A stretch of DNA of 64,000 bases from Cupriavidus sp. IDO (GTDB taxonomy: Bacteria > Pseudomonadota > Gammaproteobacteria > Burkholderiales > Burkholderiaceae), in NCBI RefSeq assembly GCF_000812465.1, contig NZ_JWMA01000183.1, positions 38,628-102,627 of the forward strand, in the 5' to 3' direction. Both the position numbers and the translations under genes were made by a program. The notes beneath the pieces were generated by a model. The model ran no database searches, had not been told where the DNA came from, and was given only the letters and a program-made list of their open reading frames with translations. Shown one piece after another: positions 51,679 to 61,107 of the stretch (positions are counted from its first letter, which is position 1; each line of letters starts with the position of its first letter).

Positions 51679-53792
51679 CCGGTACCGGAAATGCAGCGGA
51701 AGCGGCTGCCAGGACTTTCGCCGACAGCCAGATGCCGCCACGGAAGCCCGTCTACACCCAGGCTGACCTGGGCACGGTCCGTCACCTGGGCAGCCTTCCG
51801 GGCGAGACGCCGTACGTGCGCGGCCCCTATCGTTCGATGTACCGGGGCAAGCCCTGGACCATCCGCCAGTATGCCGGGTTTGCCGACGCGGTGGCTTCCA
51901 ACCTCGCGTTCCGCAATGCGCTGGCGCAGGGCGCGCAGGGCCTGTCGGTGGCCTTCGATCTCCCGACCCACCGCGGCTACGACTCCGATCACCCTCTGGC
52001 CAGTGCCGATGTCGGCATGGCCGGCGTGGCGATTGATTCGGTCGAGGACATGAAACGGCTGTTCGAGGGGATTGCCCTGGACACCGTTTCGGTGTCGATG
52101 ACCATGAGCGGAGCGGTGCTGCCCGTGCTGGCCGCGTTCCTCGTGGCCGCCGAGGAAGCCGGCGTGTCGCCCGACAAGCTCGGCGGGACGATCCAGAACG
52201 ACATCCTCAAGGAGTACATGGTCCGCAATACCTGGATCTTTGCGCCAGGGCCGTCGATGCGGATCTGTGCCGACGTGGTCGCGTACCTGGCGAAGTACGT
52301 CCCTCGCTTCAACGGCATGTCGATTTCCGGCTACCACTTCCAGGAAGCGGGCTCGGATCCGGCCCTTGAGCTCGCGCTGACGCTGGCGAATGGCCGGACC
52401 TATGTCCAGGAGATCCGCGATCGTGGCCTGGATGTGGACGAGTTCTGCGGGCGCCTGAGCTTCTTCTTTGGCATCGGCACCGACTTCTACCTGGAGATCG
52501 CCAAGTTGCGCGCGGCACGCCTGCTCTGGTGCGAGATCGTCCGCGAGGCTGGCGGCAGCACCGCGCGAGCCATGATGCTGCGGACCCACTGCCAGACGTC
52601 CGGCTGGTCCCTGGCCGCCAGCCAGCCATTCAACAACGTGGTACGCACCACGGTCGAAGCCATGGCGGCGGTATTTGGCGGGACACAGTCACTGCACACG
52701 AACGCCTACGACGAAGCGCTGGCGCTACCCAGCGCGGACTCGGCCAGGCTGGCGCGCGACACCCAGCTGATTCTGCAGCATGAGATGGGGCTTTGCGATG
52801 TGGCGGATCCCTGGGCCGGTTCCTACATGATGGAGTCCCTGACTGCGGAGATGGCTGCCTGCGTTCGGGCGCTGCTGGCGGAAATTGATGCGCAGGGCGG
52901 GGTGCTGGCCGCGATCGAGTCTGGCTGGGTGCATGATCGCATTCACGGTGCGGCGCTTCGCACGCAGGCAGGCATCGACAGCGCGGAGCGCGTCATCGTC
53001 GGGGTCAACCGCTACCAGGCTGCCGAGGACGAGGCGACGGCTTGCCTCGAAATCGACGCCAGGGCGGTTCGCGCACGTCAGCTGGAGCGGCTGGCGGTGT
53101 TGAAGGCCGCACGGGACGAAAGCGAGCTGGAGCGGTCCTTGCAGGCCCTGACAGAGGCCGCCCGCCACGGAACGGGCAACCTGCTGGCGCTGACTGTCGG
53201 GGCGATCCGTTGCCGGGCGACCATCGGCGAGTGCACGCGCGCCCTGGAATCGGTATGGCCCCGCCATGCGATAGCGCCGACGTTTGGCCGGTCGCACTAT
53301 GGTCGTGCACGAGGCGAAAGCCCGGCCTGGACGCATGCCTGCACGCAGGTGCGGCAACTGGCCGCACGTCTGGGCAGGCAGCCGAGCATCCTGGTCGCCA
53401 AGCTGGGCCAGGACGGGCACGACCGCGGCGCCAGGGCGGTCGCCGCGGCGCTGTCGGACGCTGGTTTTGCCGTCGAGCTGGGGCCGCTCTTCCAGACGCC
53501 GGAGGCGGTTGCCGACCTGGCGATACAGGGCGGCTTCGATGTGCTCGGCATCTCCACACTTGCCGGCGCGCATCTGGAACTGGTGCCGGACCTGATCGCC
53601 ATGCTACGGCGGCGCGGTCAGGCGATGCCGGTGGTGGCCGGCGGCGTGATGCCGCCCGGCCATGCCCGGCAACTGCTTGCAGAGGGTGTGAGCGCGCTGT
53701 TCGGGCCGGGCACGTCGATGGAGACGATCATCGAGTCCCTGGTCGACACGATCACCGCGCACATCGACCAGCGAGACGCTGCCATGGCTTGA
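51675..53792 (+). CDS. Methylmalonyl-CoA mutase, full-length cobalamin-dependent
   Basis: This 705-residue enzyme has a catalytic TIM barrel ~20-560 and a B12-binding domain ~570-700 with DGHDRG (cobalt-ligand His), GISTLAGAH and VAGGVMPPG. In the substrate site Tyr is kept in YRSMYRGKPWTIRQYAG and Arg in APGPSMRI; in isobutyryl-CoA mutases these are replaced, so succinyl-CoA/methylmalonyl-CoA is favoured. MYRGKPWT differs from the usual MYxFRPWT. Single-chain form with both domains. The ATG overlaps the LnmK-like stop (ATGA). It converges with the DMT permease. Confidence 0.93.
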   Translation: MTGTGNAAEAAARTFADSQMPPRKPVYTQADLGTVRHLGSLPGETPYVRGPYRSMYRGKPWTIRQYAGFADAVASNLAFRNALAQGAQGLSVAFDLPTHRGYDSDHPLASADVGMAGVAIDSVEDMKRLFEGIALDTVSVSMTMSGAVLPVLAAFLVAAEEAGVSPDKLGGTIQNDILKEYMVRNTWIFAPGPSMRICADVVAYLAKYVPRFNGMSISGYHFQEAGSDPALELALTLANGRTYVQEIRDRGLDVDEFCGRLSFFFGIGTDFYLEIAKLRAARLLWCEIVREAGGSTARAMMLRTHCQTSGWSLAASQPFNNVVRTTVEAMAAVFGGTQSLHTNAYDEALALPSADSARLARDTQLILQHEMGLCDVADPWAGSYMMESLTAEMAACVRALLAEIDAQGGVLAAIESGWVHDRIHGAALRTQAGIDSAERVIVGVNRYQAAEDEATACLEIDARAVRARQLERLAVLKAARDESELERSLQALTEAARHGTGNLLALTVGAIRCRATIGECTRALESVWPRHAIAPTFGRSHYGRARGESPAWTHACTQVRQLAARLGRQPSILVAKLGQDGHDRGARAVAAALSDAGFAVELGPLFQTPEAVADLAIQGGFDVLGISTLAGAHLELVPDLIAMLRRRGQAMPVVAGGVMPPGHARQLLAEGVSALFGPGTSMETIIESLVDTITAHIDQRDAAMA

Positions 53793-53807
53793 CGAAGCGT
53801 GCACCCG

Positions 53808-54659
53808 CTACCGCGCCATCTGCAGCGTCACGATGCCCACCAGCACTAGCGCCGTAGCAATCAGCCGCCTGCGGTCAAAGGGCTCCCGCAGCAGGAAGTG
53901 CCCGAGCAGGGCGGCAAAGATCACGCTCGATTCCCGCAGCGCCGCGAGCTTGGTGACCGGCGCCATTGTCATCGCCCACAGCATCAGCGCATACGAACCC
54001 ACGCGGTTGATGCCGCCGATCCAGGCACGCTTCCATTCCGTGCGCATCAGCGCCACCAGTGCGGTGCCGCGCCGGCTGAAGGCGTAGCCCGGCATGAAGA
54101 CGTGCGACATCGCCTGCAGCCAGACGATGTAGGTAAGCACGTCGCCGTAGCGCTTGACCGCGGTCCCGTCGATGACGGTGCCGCCGGCCAGGCACGCGCC
54201 GGCCAGCAGCGCAAAGCCCAGCAGGTCGGGCGCCTGCCGGCGCCAGCGCACCAGGCTGACCAGCCCGCAGCAGATCAGCGCAATGCCGGCATAGCCGCCG
54301 GGGCCGAGCTTCTCGCTGCCGCTCAGCAGCAGGATGATGGCCACCATCATCGGCGCCGAGCCGCGCATCAGCGGATAGGCCTGGCTGAAGTCGCCGCGGT
54401 TGTAGGCGGCGACCAGCGACAGCTTGTAGCCGACCTCAAGCGTCACCGTTGCCAGCAGGAAGGACCAGACCTGTGGGGCGGGCAGCGGCACCAGGAACAG
54501 GAAGGGGAGCGCCACCAGCAGGCAGAAGGTGTCGATCAGCGCCATCGACGACAGCCGGTCGCCCCCGATCTTGACGATGGCGTTCCAGGAGGCGTGCATC
54601 AGGGCGGACAGCATGACGGCGGCGAAGGCGAGGCCGTGGAAATCCGGGGGGAGGGACAT
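53808..54659 (-). CDS. EamA/DMT-superfamily permease
   Basis: This 283-residue inner-membrane protein has ten hydrophobic segments in two repeats. Each EamA half shows its motif (LMHASWNAIVKIGGDR near the start; RESSVIFAALLGHFLLREPF near the end). It may carry amino acids or small metabolites. It is on the same strand as the phosphonate uptake operon, 225 bases beyond phnW, but is separated from it by a palindrome pair, so an independent role is likely. ATG at 54659 precedes the first helix; in-frame sequence upstream is repeat DNA. Confidence 0.85.
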   Translation of the reverse strand: MSLPPDFHGLAFAAVMLSALMHASWNAIVKIGGDRLSSMALIDTFCLLVALPFLFLVPLPAPQVWSFLLATVTLEVGYKLSLVAAYNRGDFSQAYPLMRGSAPMMVAIILLLSGSEKLGPGGYAGIALICCGLVSLVRWRRQAPDLLGFALLAGACLAGGTVIDGTAVKRYGDVLTYIVWLQAMSHVFMPGYAFSRRGTALVALMRTEWKRAWIGGINRVGSYALMLWAMTMAPVTKLAALRESSVIFAALLGHFLLREPFDRRRLIATALVLVGIVTLQMAR

Positions 54660-54689
54660 GAAGGGGTGTCGAAGGAGAGCCGCTTGTTT

Positions 54690-54854
54690 GCTCCCCTCTC
54701 CCGCTTGCGGGAGGGGGGCGGGGGAGAGGGCAGGAGTGTGAGAGAGCGACGGCGGTCGTTTCGCCGGTTGCCAATGCTGGTGGCGTTTTGGCCGGTCGCA
54801 GTACTGCAAGCTCCCGCCCTCTCCCCCACCCCTCTCCCGCAGGCGGGAGAGGGG
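54690..54854. repeat. Dispersed palindrome, copies 2 and 3, facing each other
   Basis: Copy 2 begins GCTCCCCTCTCCCGC (54690-54704) and continues GCGGGAGGGGGGCGGGGG, an imperfect right arm. Copy 3 has CCCCTCTCCCGC (54829-54840) and GCGGGAGAGGGG (54843-54854). With their GGGGGAGAGGGC tails the two units are roughly inverted relative to each other, like a REP pair. They occupy the gap between phnW and the permease gene and may end both transcripts. Confidence 0.75.
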
Positions 54855-54884
54855 AGCCTGCTGCCTAGCGTTTGGGGATCTTCC

Positions 54885-56018
54885 TCACGCCGCCCGCGCC
54901 AGCTTCGGCTGCATCACGATCCCCATCTCCCGCAGCGCCTCGCCAACGGCCGTCACCACATTGCGCATCTCGTTGTCGTCGATCGCCCCGATGCAGCCCA
55001 CCCGGAAGGTCTCGACCTGGGTCAGCTTGCCGGGATACAGGATGTAGCCGCGCTCGCGCACCTTGCTGTAGAAGGTCTTGAAGTCGTAGCGCGCATCGGT
55101 GGGCGCGTGGAAGGTGACGATGATCGGCGCCTGCACGTCCGGCGACAGGAAGGGGCGGAAGCCGATTTCCGCCATGCCCTGCACCAGCGCTTCATAATTC
55201 TTGCGGTAGCGCGCGCCGCGTACCGGCTGCCCGCCTTCTTCCAGGAACTGGTCCAGCGCCGCGCGGAAGGCCGCCACCACGTGCGTGGGCGGCGTGAAGC
55301 GCCACTGGGTAGTCTTCTGCATGTAGACGTACTGGTCATACAGGTCCAGCGCCAGCGAATGGCTGTTGCCCTGGCTGGCCTCCAGCACGCTCTTCTTCAC
55401 CAGCACGAAGCCCATGCCCGGCACGCCCTCGATGCATTTGCCGGTGGCCGCCACCAGCGCGTCGAACGGCATGGTGCGGGCGTCGATCTCCAGCGCGCCG
55501 AAGGAGCTCATGGCATCGACGATCAGGCCCTTGCCAAGGCGCGCGCACAGCGCGGCGATTTCCGGCAGCGGATTGAGCACGCCGGCGCCGGTCTCGCAGT
55601 GGACCTGCGCGACATGCGTGATCGACGGATCGCGCGCCAGCGCGGCTTCGATCAGCGCGGCGGTGGCGGGCTGGTCTTCGGGGATCGGCAGTTCCACGCT
55701 GGCGCGGCCCAGCACCTTGCAGATCTTCAGGATGCGCTGGCAGTAGGCGCCGTTCTGCGGCACCAGGATCTTGCCGTCGCGCGGCACCACGTTGGCGATG
55801 GCGGCTTCCACCGAGAAGGTGCCGCTGCCCTGCATCGGCACGCAGACGTGGGTGCCTTCGCCGTGGACGATGCGCACCAGGTCATCGCACAGGCTGCGCG
55901 TGATGGCGTTGAAGCTGGCGTCCCACGATCCCCAGTCGCGCAGCATGGCCTGCTTGGTGGCGAGCGAGGTGGTCAGGGGGCCGGGGGTAAGAAGGATCGG
56001 GTCGTTGCCGCGAATCAT
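54885..56018 (-). CDS. phnW: 2-aminoethylphosphonate-pyruvate transaminase
   Basis: PhnW moves the amino group of 2-aminoethylphosphonate to pyruvate, giving phosphonoacetaldehyde and alanine. This 377-residue class V aminotransferase begins MIRGNDPILLTPGPLTTS, has the phosphate-cup MQGSGTFSVEAA, Asp in IVDAMSSFGALE and PLP Lys in VAATGKCIEGVPG. Length matches the family (~365-380). CAGGAGC precedes the ATG. It is the last gene of the uptake operon (phnS2-T2-U2-W) on the minus strand and supplies the substrate for PhnY and PhnA on the other side. Confidence 0.95.
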   Translation of the reverse strand: MIRGNDPILLTPGPLTTSLATKQAMLRDWGSWDASFNAITRSLCDDLVRIVHGEGTHVCVPMQGSGTFSVEAAIANVVPRDGKILVPQNGAYCQRILKICKVLGRASVELPIPEDQPATAALIEAALARDPSITHVAQVHCETGAGVLNPLPEIAALCARLGKGLIVDAMSSFGALEIDARTMPFDALVAATGKCIEGVPGMGFVLVKKSVLEASQGNSHSLALDLYDQYVYMQKTTQWRFTPPTHVVAAFRAALDQFLEEGGQPVRGARYRKNYEALVQGMAEIGFRPFLSPDVQAPIIVTFHAPTDARYDFKTFYSKVRERGYILYPGKLTQVETFRVGCIGAIDDNEMRNVVTAVGEALREMGIVMQPKLARAA

Positions 56019-56046
56019 GAGGAGCTCCTGATTGGGAAGGAGAAAG

Positions 56047-57834
56047 TCAGTCGTTGGATTGCCCTTGCCGCCACGCCTGCGTCTTGCGGTCGAGCACGCG
56101 CTGCAGCACGTAGTACAACAGGCAGGCAAAGGCGGAGGTCAGCACTACAAGGGTGGCCATGGCAGCCGCGGGGCCGATGTCGCCGGTCTCGTCGAGGTTG
56201 ACGATCTCCACCGAGGCGAGCTTGGTATCCGCGCCATAGAGGAACACCACGGCCGACACGGTGGTCATGGCGTTGATGAACAGGTAGCGCGAGATTTCCA
56301 GGATGGCCGGCAGGCAGGCCGGGACGGTGACCTTGAAGAAGGTCTTGTAGAAGGGCACCTTGAGCGAGGCGGAGACGGCTTCGAACTCGCTGTCGAGCTG
56401 CTTGAGCGCGGTGACCGCGGTCAGGTGGCACGAGGCGTAGTAGTGCACGATGGTCACCAGCACCAGGATGCCGATGGTCTGGTACAGGCCATGCAGCGGG
56501 TTGCCCTCCGGCACGAAGAAGAAGATGTAGCCGAGACCCAGCACCAGACCCGGCACGCCCATCGGCAGCACCGCCATCAGCCGCACGAAGCTGCGCAGCC
56601 AGTCGAGCCCGCGGGTTTTCTCGAGCAGGTAGGCGGTGGCGAAGATAAAGACCGGGCCCAGCACCGCGCACAGCGCGGCCAGGCGCAGGCTGTTCACGTA
56701 AGACTCCAGCACGCCGCCTTCCACCAGCCCGACCCGGTAGTGGTTGAGCGAGAGCGAGAAGTTGTACGGCCACAGCTTCACGAACGAGGCGTAGACCGCC
56801 ATGCCCATCACCGCCACCATCAGCGCGGCCATCAGCCAGCAGAACGCGGCCATGGCCAGGTCGAAGCGGCGGCTGCGGCGCGGCACGTAGGGCACGGAGC
56901 GTGCCGACATCAGCGCCATCTGCCGGCGCTGCACGCGGGCATCGACGCAGTAGGTGACGGCCACGGGCACCAGCAGCATCAGCGACACCACCGCGCCCTG
57001 CGAGAAGTCCTGCATGCCGATCACCAGCTTGTAGATATCGGTCGCCAGCATGTGGAAGTTGCCGCCGATCACCTTGGGAATGCCGAAATCCGAGATCGCA
57101 TAGGTGAACACCACCATCGCCGCGCTGACCAGGCCGTAGCGCGCACCGGGCACGGTGATGGTGAGGAACTTGCGCAGCGTGGAGGTGCCGAGCGCATCGG
57201 CCGCCTCATACAGCCGCGCATCGGTCAGCGACAGTGCCGTGATCAGGATCATCAGCGCATGCGGGAAGGTCGCGAATACGAGCGAGGCGACGATGCCGAG
57301 CGCGCCATAGATCTGCGTCTCGCCCATATACGGCTTGAACAGCCCCTGGTTGCCGAACCAGAAGATGAACGAGATTGCCGCCAGCAGCGAGGGCGCCAGC
57401 AGCGGTATCAGCGCCAGGTTGCGCAGCAGGCCCTTGGCCGCGATGCGGCTGCGCGTCAGCGCGTAGGCGAAGGTGAACGCCAGCGGCACGGTGATGAAGG
57501 TGGCTAGCGCCGATACCCACAGGCTGTTCCACACCGAGCGCAACAGCGCGGGCGTTTCGAAGTAGGCGCGGAAGTGGGCGATGCCGGCCAGGCTGCCGTC
57601 GCGGTTCTGCACGCTCTTGGCCAGGATCATCACGATCGGCGCCAGCACGAAGCACAGCAGGGCGAGCGCCGCCAGCGCCAGCAAGGCATGCGCGAGGCGA
57701 TCGGTCCAGTGAGCGCGCACGGCGGTCACCACGGGGGAGGGCGGCGCGGCGGGGCCGGCCGGGCTGGTGGCGCTGGTGGCGCTGGCGGCCGGGGCGGGCG
57801 CCGTTGCCGGGGTGCTGGATAGGCTGAGGCTCAT
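56047..57834 (-). CDS. phnU2: 2-aminoethylphosphonate ABC transporter permease (fused double domain)
   Basis: This 595-residue permease has about 12 membrane helices in two binding-protein-dependent transport domains, the first with the EAA-like loop EAADALGTSTLRKFLTITVP and the second with EAVSASLKVPFYKTFFKVTVP. This FbpB/ThiP-like fusion is the form found in AEP transporters of the PhnS2/T2/U2 type. An Ala/Pro-rich N-terminal tail (~30 residues) precedes the first helix. The start overlaps the stop of the ATPase gene by four bases. Confidence 0.9.
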   Translation of the reverse strand: MSLSLSSTPATAPAPAASATSATSPAGPAAPPSPVVTAVRAHWTDRLAHALLALAALALLCFVLAPIVMILAKSVQNRDGSLAGIAHFRAYFETPALLRSVWNSLWVSALATFITVPLAFTFAYALTRSRIAAKGLLRNLALIPLLAPSLLAAISFIFWFGNQGLFKPYMGETQIYGALGIVASLVFATFPHALMILITALSLTDARLYEAADALGTSTLRKFLTITVPGARYGLVSAAMVVFTYAISDFGIPKVIGGNFHMLATDIYKLVIGMQDFSQGAVVSLMLLVPVAVTYCVDARVQRRQMALMSARSVPYVPRRSRRFDLAMAAFCWLMAALMVAVMGMAVYASFVKLWPYNFSLSLNHYRVGLVEGGVLESYVNSLRLAALCAVLGPVFIFATAYLLEKTRGLDWLRSFVRLMAVLPMGVPGLVLGLGYIFFFVPEGNPLHGLYQTIGILVLVTIVHYYASCHLTAVTALKQLDSEFEAVSASLKVPFYKTFFKVTVPACLPAILEISRYLFINAMTTVSAVVFLYGADTKLASVEIVNLDETGDIGPAAAMATLVVLTSAFACLLYYVLQRVLDRKTQAWRQGQSND

Positions 57835-58949
57835 GCGTGACGGAAGATGCGGATGCGGTCAGCGGGAATGGCCACGCGCAGCAGGTCGCCGGTGTTCGGG
57901 CGCAGCTCGTGCAGGTCATTGAGCGAAAGATCGGCATACAGCGTGCCGCAGGACTGCGGGGCGGCGCCGGCCGTTGGCGGCAGCCGCAGCGTGAGGCGCG
58001 AGAAGGCGCCGAGGAATTCGATCTTGTCCACCGTGGCTTCCAGCACATTGGCACCGTGCGCTTCCAGGCCGCGCACGCAGACATCTTCCGGACGGAAGAA
58101 CACCTGCACCGGCTCATCGGCGCAACAGCCCGGCGGCGGCGCACAGCGCATGCGCACGCCACCCAGGTGCAACTCGCCTTCGCCGTTGAAATGGGCGCCG
58201 AGCATATTGGTCTTGCCGACGAAATCGGCGGCGAACGGCGTAGCCGGACGCTGGTAGATCTGCGCTGGCGTGCCGACCTGCTCGATCGCGCCCTGGTTCA
58301 TCACCACGATGCGGTCCGCCATCGACAGCGCTTCTTCCTGGTCGTGCGTGACCAGGATGGTGGTGATGTTCAGCCGCTGCTGCAGCGCGCGGATCTCGCC
58401 GCGCAGGCGCACGCGCACGCGCGCATCGAGCGCGGACAGCGGTTCATCGAGCAGAAGCAGGCCGGGCGAGGTGGCCAGCGCGCGCGCAATCGCCACGCGC
58501 TGCTGCTGGCCGCCGGATAGCTGGGCCGGATACTGGCCGCCGCGGTCGGGCAGGCCCACCAGCGTCAGCAGTTCCGCCACCCGCGCGCGGCGCTGGTCGC
58601 GCGGCATGCGCCGGTTGACCAGGCCGTAGGCGACGTTGTCGGCGACGGTCAGGTTGGGAAAGAGCGCGTAGGACTGGAACACGATGCCATAGTCGCGCTC
58701 CATCGGCGGCAGCGTGGAGATATCGCGGCCGGCCTGGTGGATGGTGCCCGCGCTCTGCGACTCCAGCCCGGCGATGATCCGCAGCAGCGTGGTCTTGCCG
58801 CAGCCGGACGGGCCGAGAAAGCACAGGAGCTCGCCCCGGCGCACGTCCAGGTCGATGTTCTGGAGCGCGACAAAGCCGCCGGCGCCAAACCGCTTGTGAA
58901 TGCCGTGCAGGCTGAGGTAGTCCTCGGCCTGGGGAGTGGGAGTCTGCAT
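57831..58949 (-). CDS. phnT2: 2-aminoethylphosphonate ABC transporter ATP-binding protein
   Basis: This 372-residue ATPase has Walker A GPSGCGKTT, Q-loop FQSYALFPNLTVADNV, signature LSGGQQQRVAIARAL, Walker B LLLLDEPLSALD, H-loop VTHDQEEAL, and a C-terminal TOBE-like domain ~270-372 (FFRPEDVCVRGLE). The MalK/PotA-like architecture is normal for this transporter. The start is ATG at 58949; the longer in-frame extension is not protein-like. It follows phnS2 by 89 bases. Confidence 0.92.
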   Translation of the reverse strand: MQTPTPQAEDYLSLHGIHKRFGAGGFVALQNIDLDVRRGELLCFLGPSGCGKTTLLRIIAGLESQSAGTIHQAGRDISTLPPMERDYGIVFQSYALFPNLTVADNVAYGLVNRRMPRDQRRARVAELLTLVGLPDRGGQYPAQLSGGQQQRVAIARALATSPGLLLLDEPLSALDARVRVRLRGEIRALQQRLNITTILVTHDQEEALSMADRIVVMNQGAIEQVGTPAQIYQRPATPFAADFVGKTNMLGAHFNGEGELHLGGVRMRCAPPPGCCADEPVQVFFRPEDVCVRGLEAHGANVLEATVDKIEFLGAFSRLTLRLPPTAGAAPQSCGTLYADLSLNDLHELRPNTGDLLRVAIPADRIRIFRHA

Positions 58950-59038
58950 GACGTGGGGCTCTGTCTGTTCTGATACTTGATGGGGACGTACTGTCACGGC
59001 GGCGCGCGGAGGGCAGGCTCCGCGCGCGCTGCAGAGAC

Positions 59039-60073
59039 TCAGGGCTGCTTTTCCGACTTGCTGGCGTAGCGCTTCTGCCATTCATTCAGCACGCGCTCGC
59101 GGTTCTTGGCGATAAAGCTGAAGTCATTCTTGACCAGCATCTTTTCGTAGTTGGCCGGAATGGTCTCCACCTTCCTGGCCACGCCCGGATAGGCGACGAT
59201 GGCCCAGTCCTTTGCATACAGCTCGTTGGCTTCCTTGCTGGCCAGCCAGTCCATGTAGCGCTGCGCGGCTTCCAGCTTCTTTGTGCCCTTGACGATGCCG
59301 GCGGCCTCGATGTCATAGCCCAGGCCCTCCTTGGGGAAGATCATCTCGATCGGCGCGCCCGAGGCCAGCGTCTTGTGCGCGCGCAGCTCGAACGAGATGC
59401 CGATCGGGAATTCGCCGGCGCCTGCCTGCTTGCACGGCTTGGAGCCCGAATGCGTGTACTGGGCGATGTTGTCGTGCAGGGCGTCCATGTATTTCCAGCC
59501 TTCCTGTTCGCCATATAGCTGCAGCCAGGCCGTCACGTCGAGGAAGCCGGTGCCCGAGGAGGCCGGGTTGGGCATTACGATGGTGCCCTTGTAGATGGGT
59601 TTGGCGAGGTCCTTCCAGGTTTCAGGCCGGGGCAGGTTGCGCTTCCTGGCCTCGACCGTGTTGAAGCAGATGGTGGCGCCCCAGACATCCAGCCCCACCC
59701 AGGACGGCGGCGTGGCCTTGTCGCTGTAGTCGCGCGTCAGCTTCTCGAAGCCCTTGGGGGTGTACGGCGCGAGCATGTTTTCCTGCTTGAGCAGTTCCAG
59801 GCTCGATGCCGCCAGCCCGGCGATCACGTCGGCCTGCGGGTTGGCCTTTTCGGCCAGCGCCTTGGCGGTGATGACGCCGGTGGAGTCCCGCACGTACTTG
59901 ATCTCGATGTCCGGCGCCACCCTGGCAAAGCCCTCGGCGTACGGCTTGAGGGTCTCGATCTCCCACGCCGTATAGACCGTGAGGGTGGTTTTCTGCGCCA
60001 GCGCCGAACCGGCGATGGCCAGCGCAATCATGCCGGCGGTGGTCTGCAGGGTGAACTTCAAGGACGTCTTCAT
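59039..60073 (-). CDS. phnS2: 2-aminoethylphosphonate ABC transporter substrate-binding protein
   Basis: This 344-residue periplasmic protein has a signal peptide (MIALAIAGSALAQK, cleavage near residue 27) and a mature Fe(III)/thiamine-type binding fold: LTVYTAWEIETLKPYAEGF, VIAGLAASSLELLKQE and PNPASSGTGFLDVTAW. It delivers AEP to the PhnU2/T2 permease. It is the first gene of the minus-strand operon and divergent from the FCD-type GntR regulator, with a 264-base shared promoter region. Confidence 0.92.
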   Translation of the reverse strand: MKTSLKFTLQTTAGMIALAIAGSALAQKTTLTVYTAWEIETLKPYAEGFARVAPDIEIKYVRDSTGVITAKALAEKANPQADVIAGLAASSLELLKQENMLAPYTPKGFEKLTRDYSDKATPPSWVGLDVWGATICFNTVEARKRNLPRPETWKDLAKPIYKGTIVMPNPASSGTGFLDVTAWLQLYGEQEGWKYMDALHDNIAQYTHSGSKPCKQAGAGEFPIGISFELRAHKTLASGAPIEMIFPKEGLGYDIEAAGIVKGTKKLEAAQRYMDWLASKEANELYAKDWAIVAYPGVARKVETIPANYEKMLVKNDFSFIAKNRERVLNEWQKRYASKSEKQP

Positions 60074-60125
60074 GGGGAACTCCTTGTGGCATTGTAGTGG
60101 TGATATGTGTCATTCTGGTGAATAT

Positions 60126-60266
60126 GTTGCAACGCGATGAGGCGTGCTGCACAACATTGAATCACCTTGAAACCATTGTGCTACAACACTTTCAAGACAT
60201 GTGCCTGGCACTTATCGGTGCCTGGTGTTCACTTGCTTGTTCATCCGATGTCTTGATTGTTGACAA
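60126..60266. promoter_or_regulatory. Operator cluster between phnS2 and the GntR regulator
   Basis: Three related palindromes occur: GTTGCAAC (60126-60133), TTGT-GCT-ACAA (60176-60186) and TTGT-TG-ACAA (60257-60266). TTGT/ACAA half-sites with a short spacer are of the kind bound by FadR/FCD-type GntR regulators, and one such gene starts 72 bases downstream. The region is AT-rich. Binding is inferred. Confidence 0.45.
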
Positions 60267-60337
60267 TATACAAAGTGGTTGCTTTAATGGCAACCAGGAA
60301 TTTCGATGATGTTTGCAGTCTTGAATCAGGAGCCCTC

Positions 60338-61024
60338 ATGTCACGCCCAGCCCCTCTGGCGAGCGAAATCTCGATCCTGCAGAGCCAGTCGCTGACCACC
60401 GTGGTCCAGCGCGAGCTGGAGATGCGGATCATGTCGGGCGGGCTTGCCCCCGGCGCCAAGCTGAATGAAATCGAGGTGGCGGGGCAGCTCAATGTGTCGC
60501 GCGGCCCGGTGCGGGAGGCGTTCCGTGCACTCGAGCAGGCTGGCCTGTTGCGTACCGAAAAGAACCGCGGCGTGTTTGTGCGGGCGATCTCCGTGCAGGA
60601 AGCCGACGAGATCTACGAGCTGCGCGCGGTGCTGGACGAATTCGTGGGCCGCACGCTCGCGGCCCGCATCACGTCCGAGGGCCTGCGCGAACTGCGCGCG
60701 CTGGTCGAGGCGCTGGGCGCCGCCAGCGCGGCGCGCGACCTCGACGAATACACCCGCCTGAACCTTGCCTTCCACGACCGCATGGTCGAGCTGACCGGCA
60801 ACGGCAAGCTGGTGGAGACCTATCGCCGGCTGGTCAAGGAACTGACGCTGTTCCGCCGCGAGGCGCTTTCGGGCAGCACCGGCGCCTTGCCGGATTCCAC
60901 GCGCGAGCACCGCGAGATCGTTTCGGCCATTGCCGCGCGCGACGCGGAGCTGGCCGGCCGCCTGATGCGCGAGCACGTCGAGCGCGGCCGCGCCCGCATG
61001 CACGCCGCCGTGGACCCTGCCTGA
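60338..61024 (+). CDS. GntR-family (FadR/FCD) regulator of the phosphonate locus
   Basis: This 228-residue protein has a winged helix ~15-80 (LNEIEVAGQLNVSRGPVREA, EKNRGVFVRAI) and an FCD effector domain ~90-220 with the metal-binding Asp/His pattern (LAFHDRMVELTG, DSTREHREIVSAI, MREHVERG). The start at 60338 has TCAGGAG; an ATG at 60257 lies inside an operator. It is placed between the two halves of the AEP pathway, so it probably represses both until AEP or an intermediate is present. Confidence 0.9.
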   Translation: MSRPAPLASEISILQSQSLTTVVQRELEMRIMSGGLAPGAKLNEIEVAGQLNVSRGPVREAFRALEQAGLLRTEKNRGVFVRAISVQEADEIYELRAVLDEFVGRTLAARITSEGLRELRALVEALGAASAARDLDEYTRLNLAFHDRMVELTGNGKLVETYRRLVKELTLFRREALSGSTGALPDSTREHREIVSAIAARDAELAGRLMREHVERGRARMHAAVDPA

Positions 61025-61043
61025 CCTGACAAGACACAACACC

Positions 61044-61069
61044 GGCCGGGTGCGACCGTGCGCCCGGCC
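61044..61069 (+). terminator. Hairpin between regulator and phnA
   Basis: GGCCGGGTGCG (61044-61054) pairs with TGCGCCCGGCC (61059-61069), 10-11 bp with one G-U pair, around a 4-base loop. It lies 19 bases after the regulator stop and 38 bases before phnA. No U-tract follows, so it may act as partial terminator or mRNA stabiliser rather than a full stop. Confidence 0.45.
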
Positions 61070-61107
61070 CTCGAACCCGGACCCTTCCTCTGCACAGGAC
61101 CGCCAAC

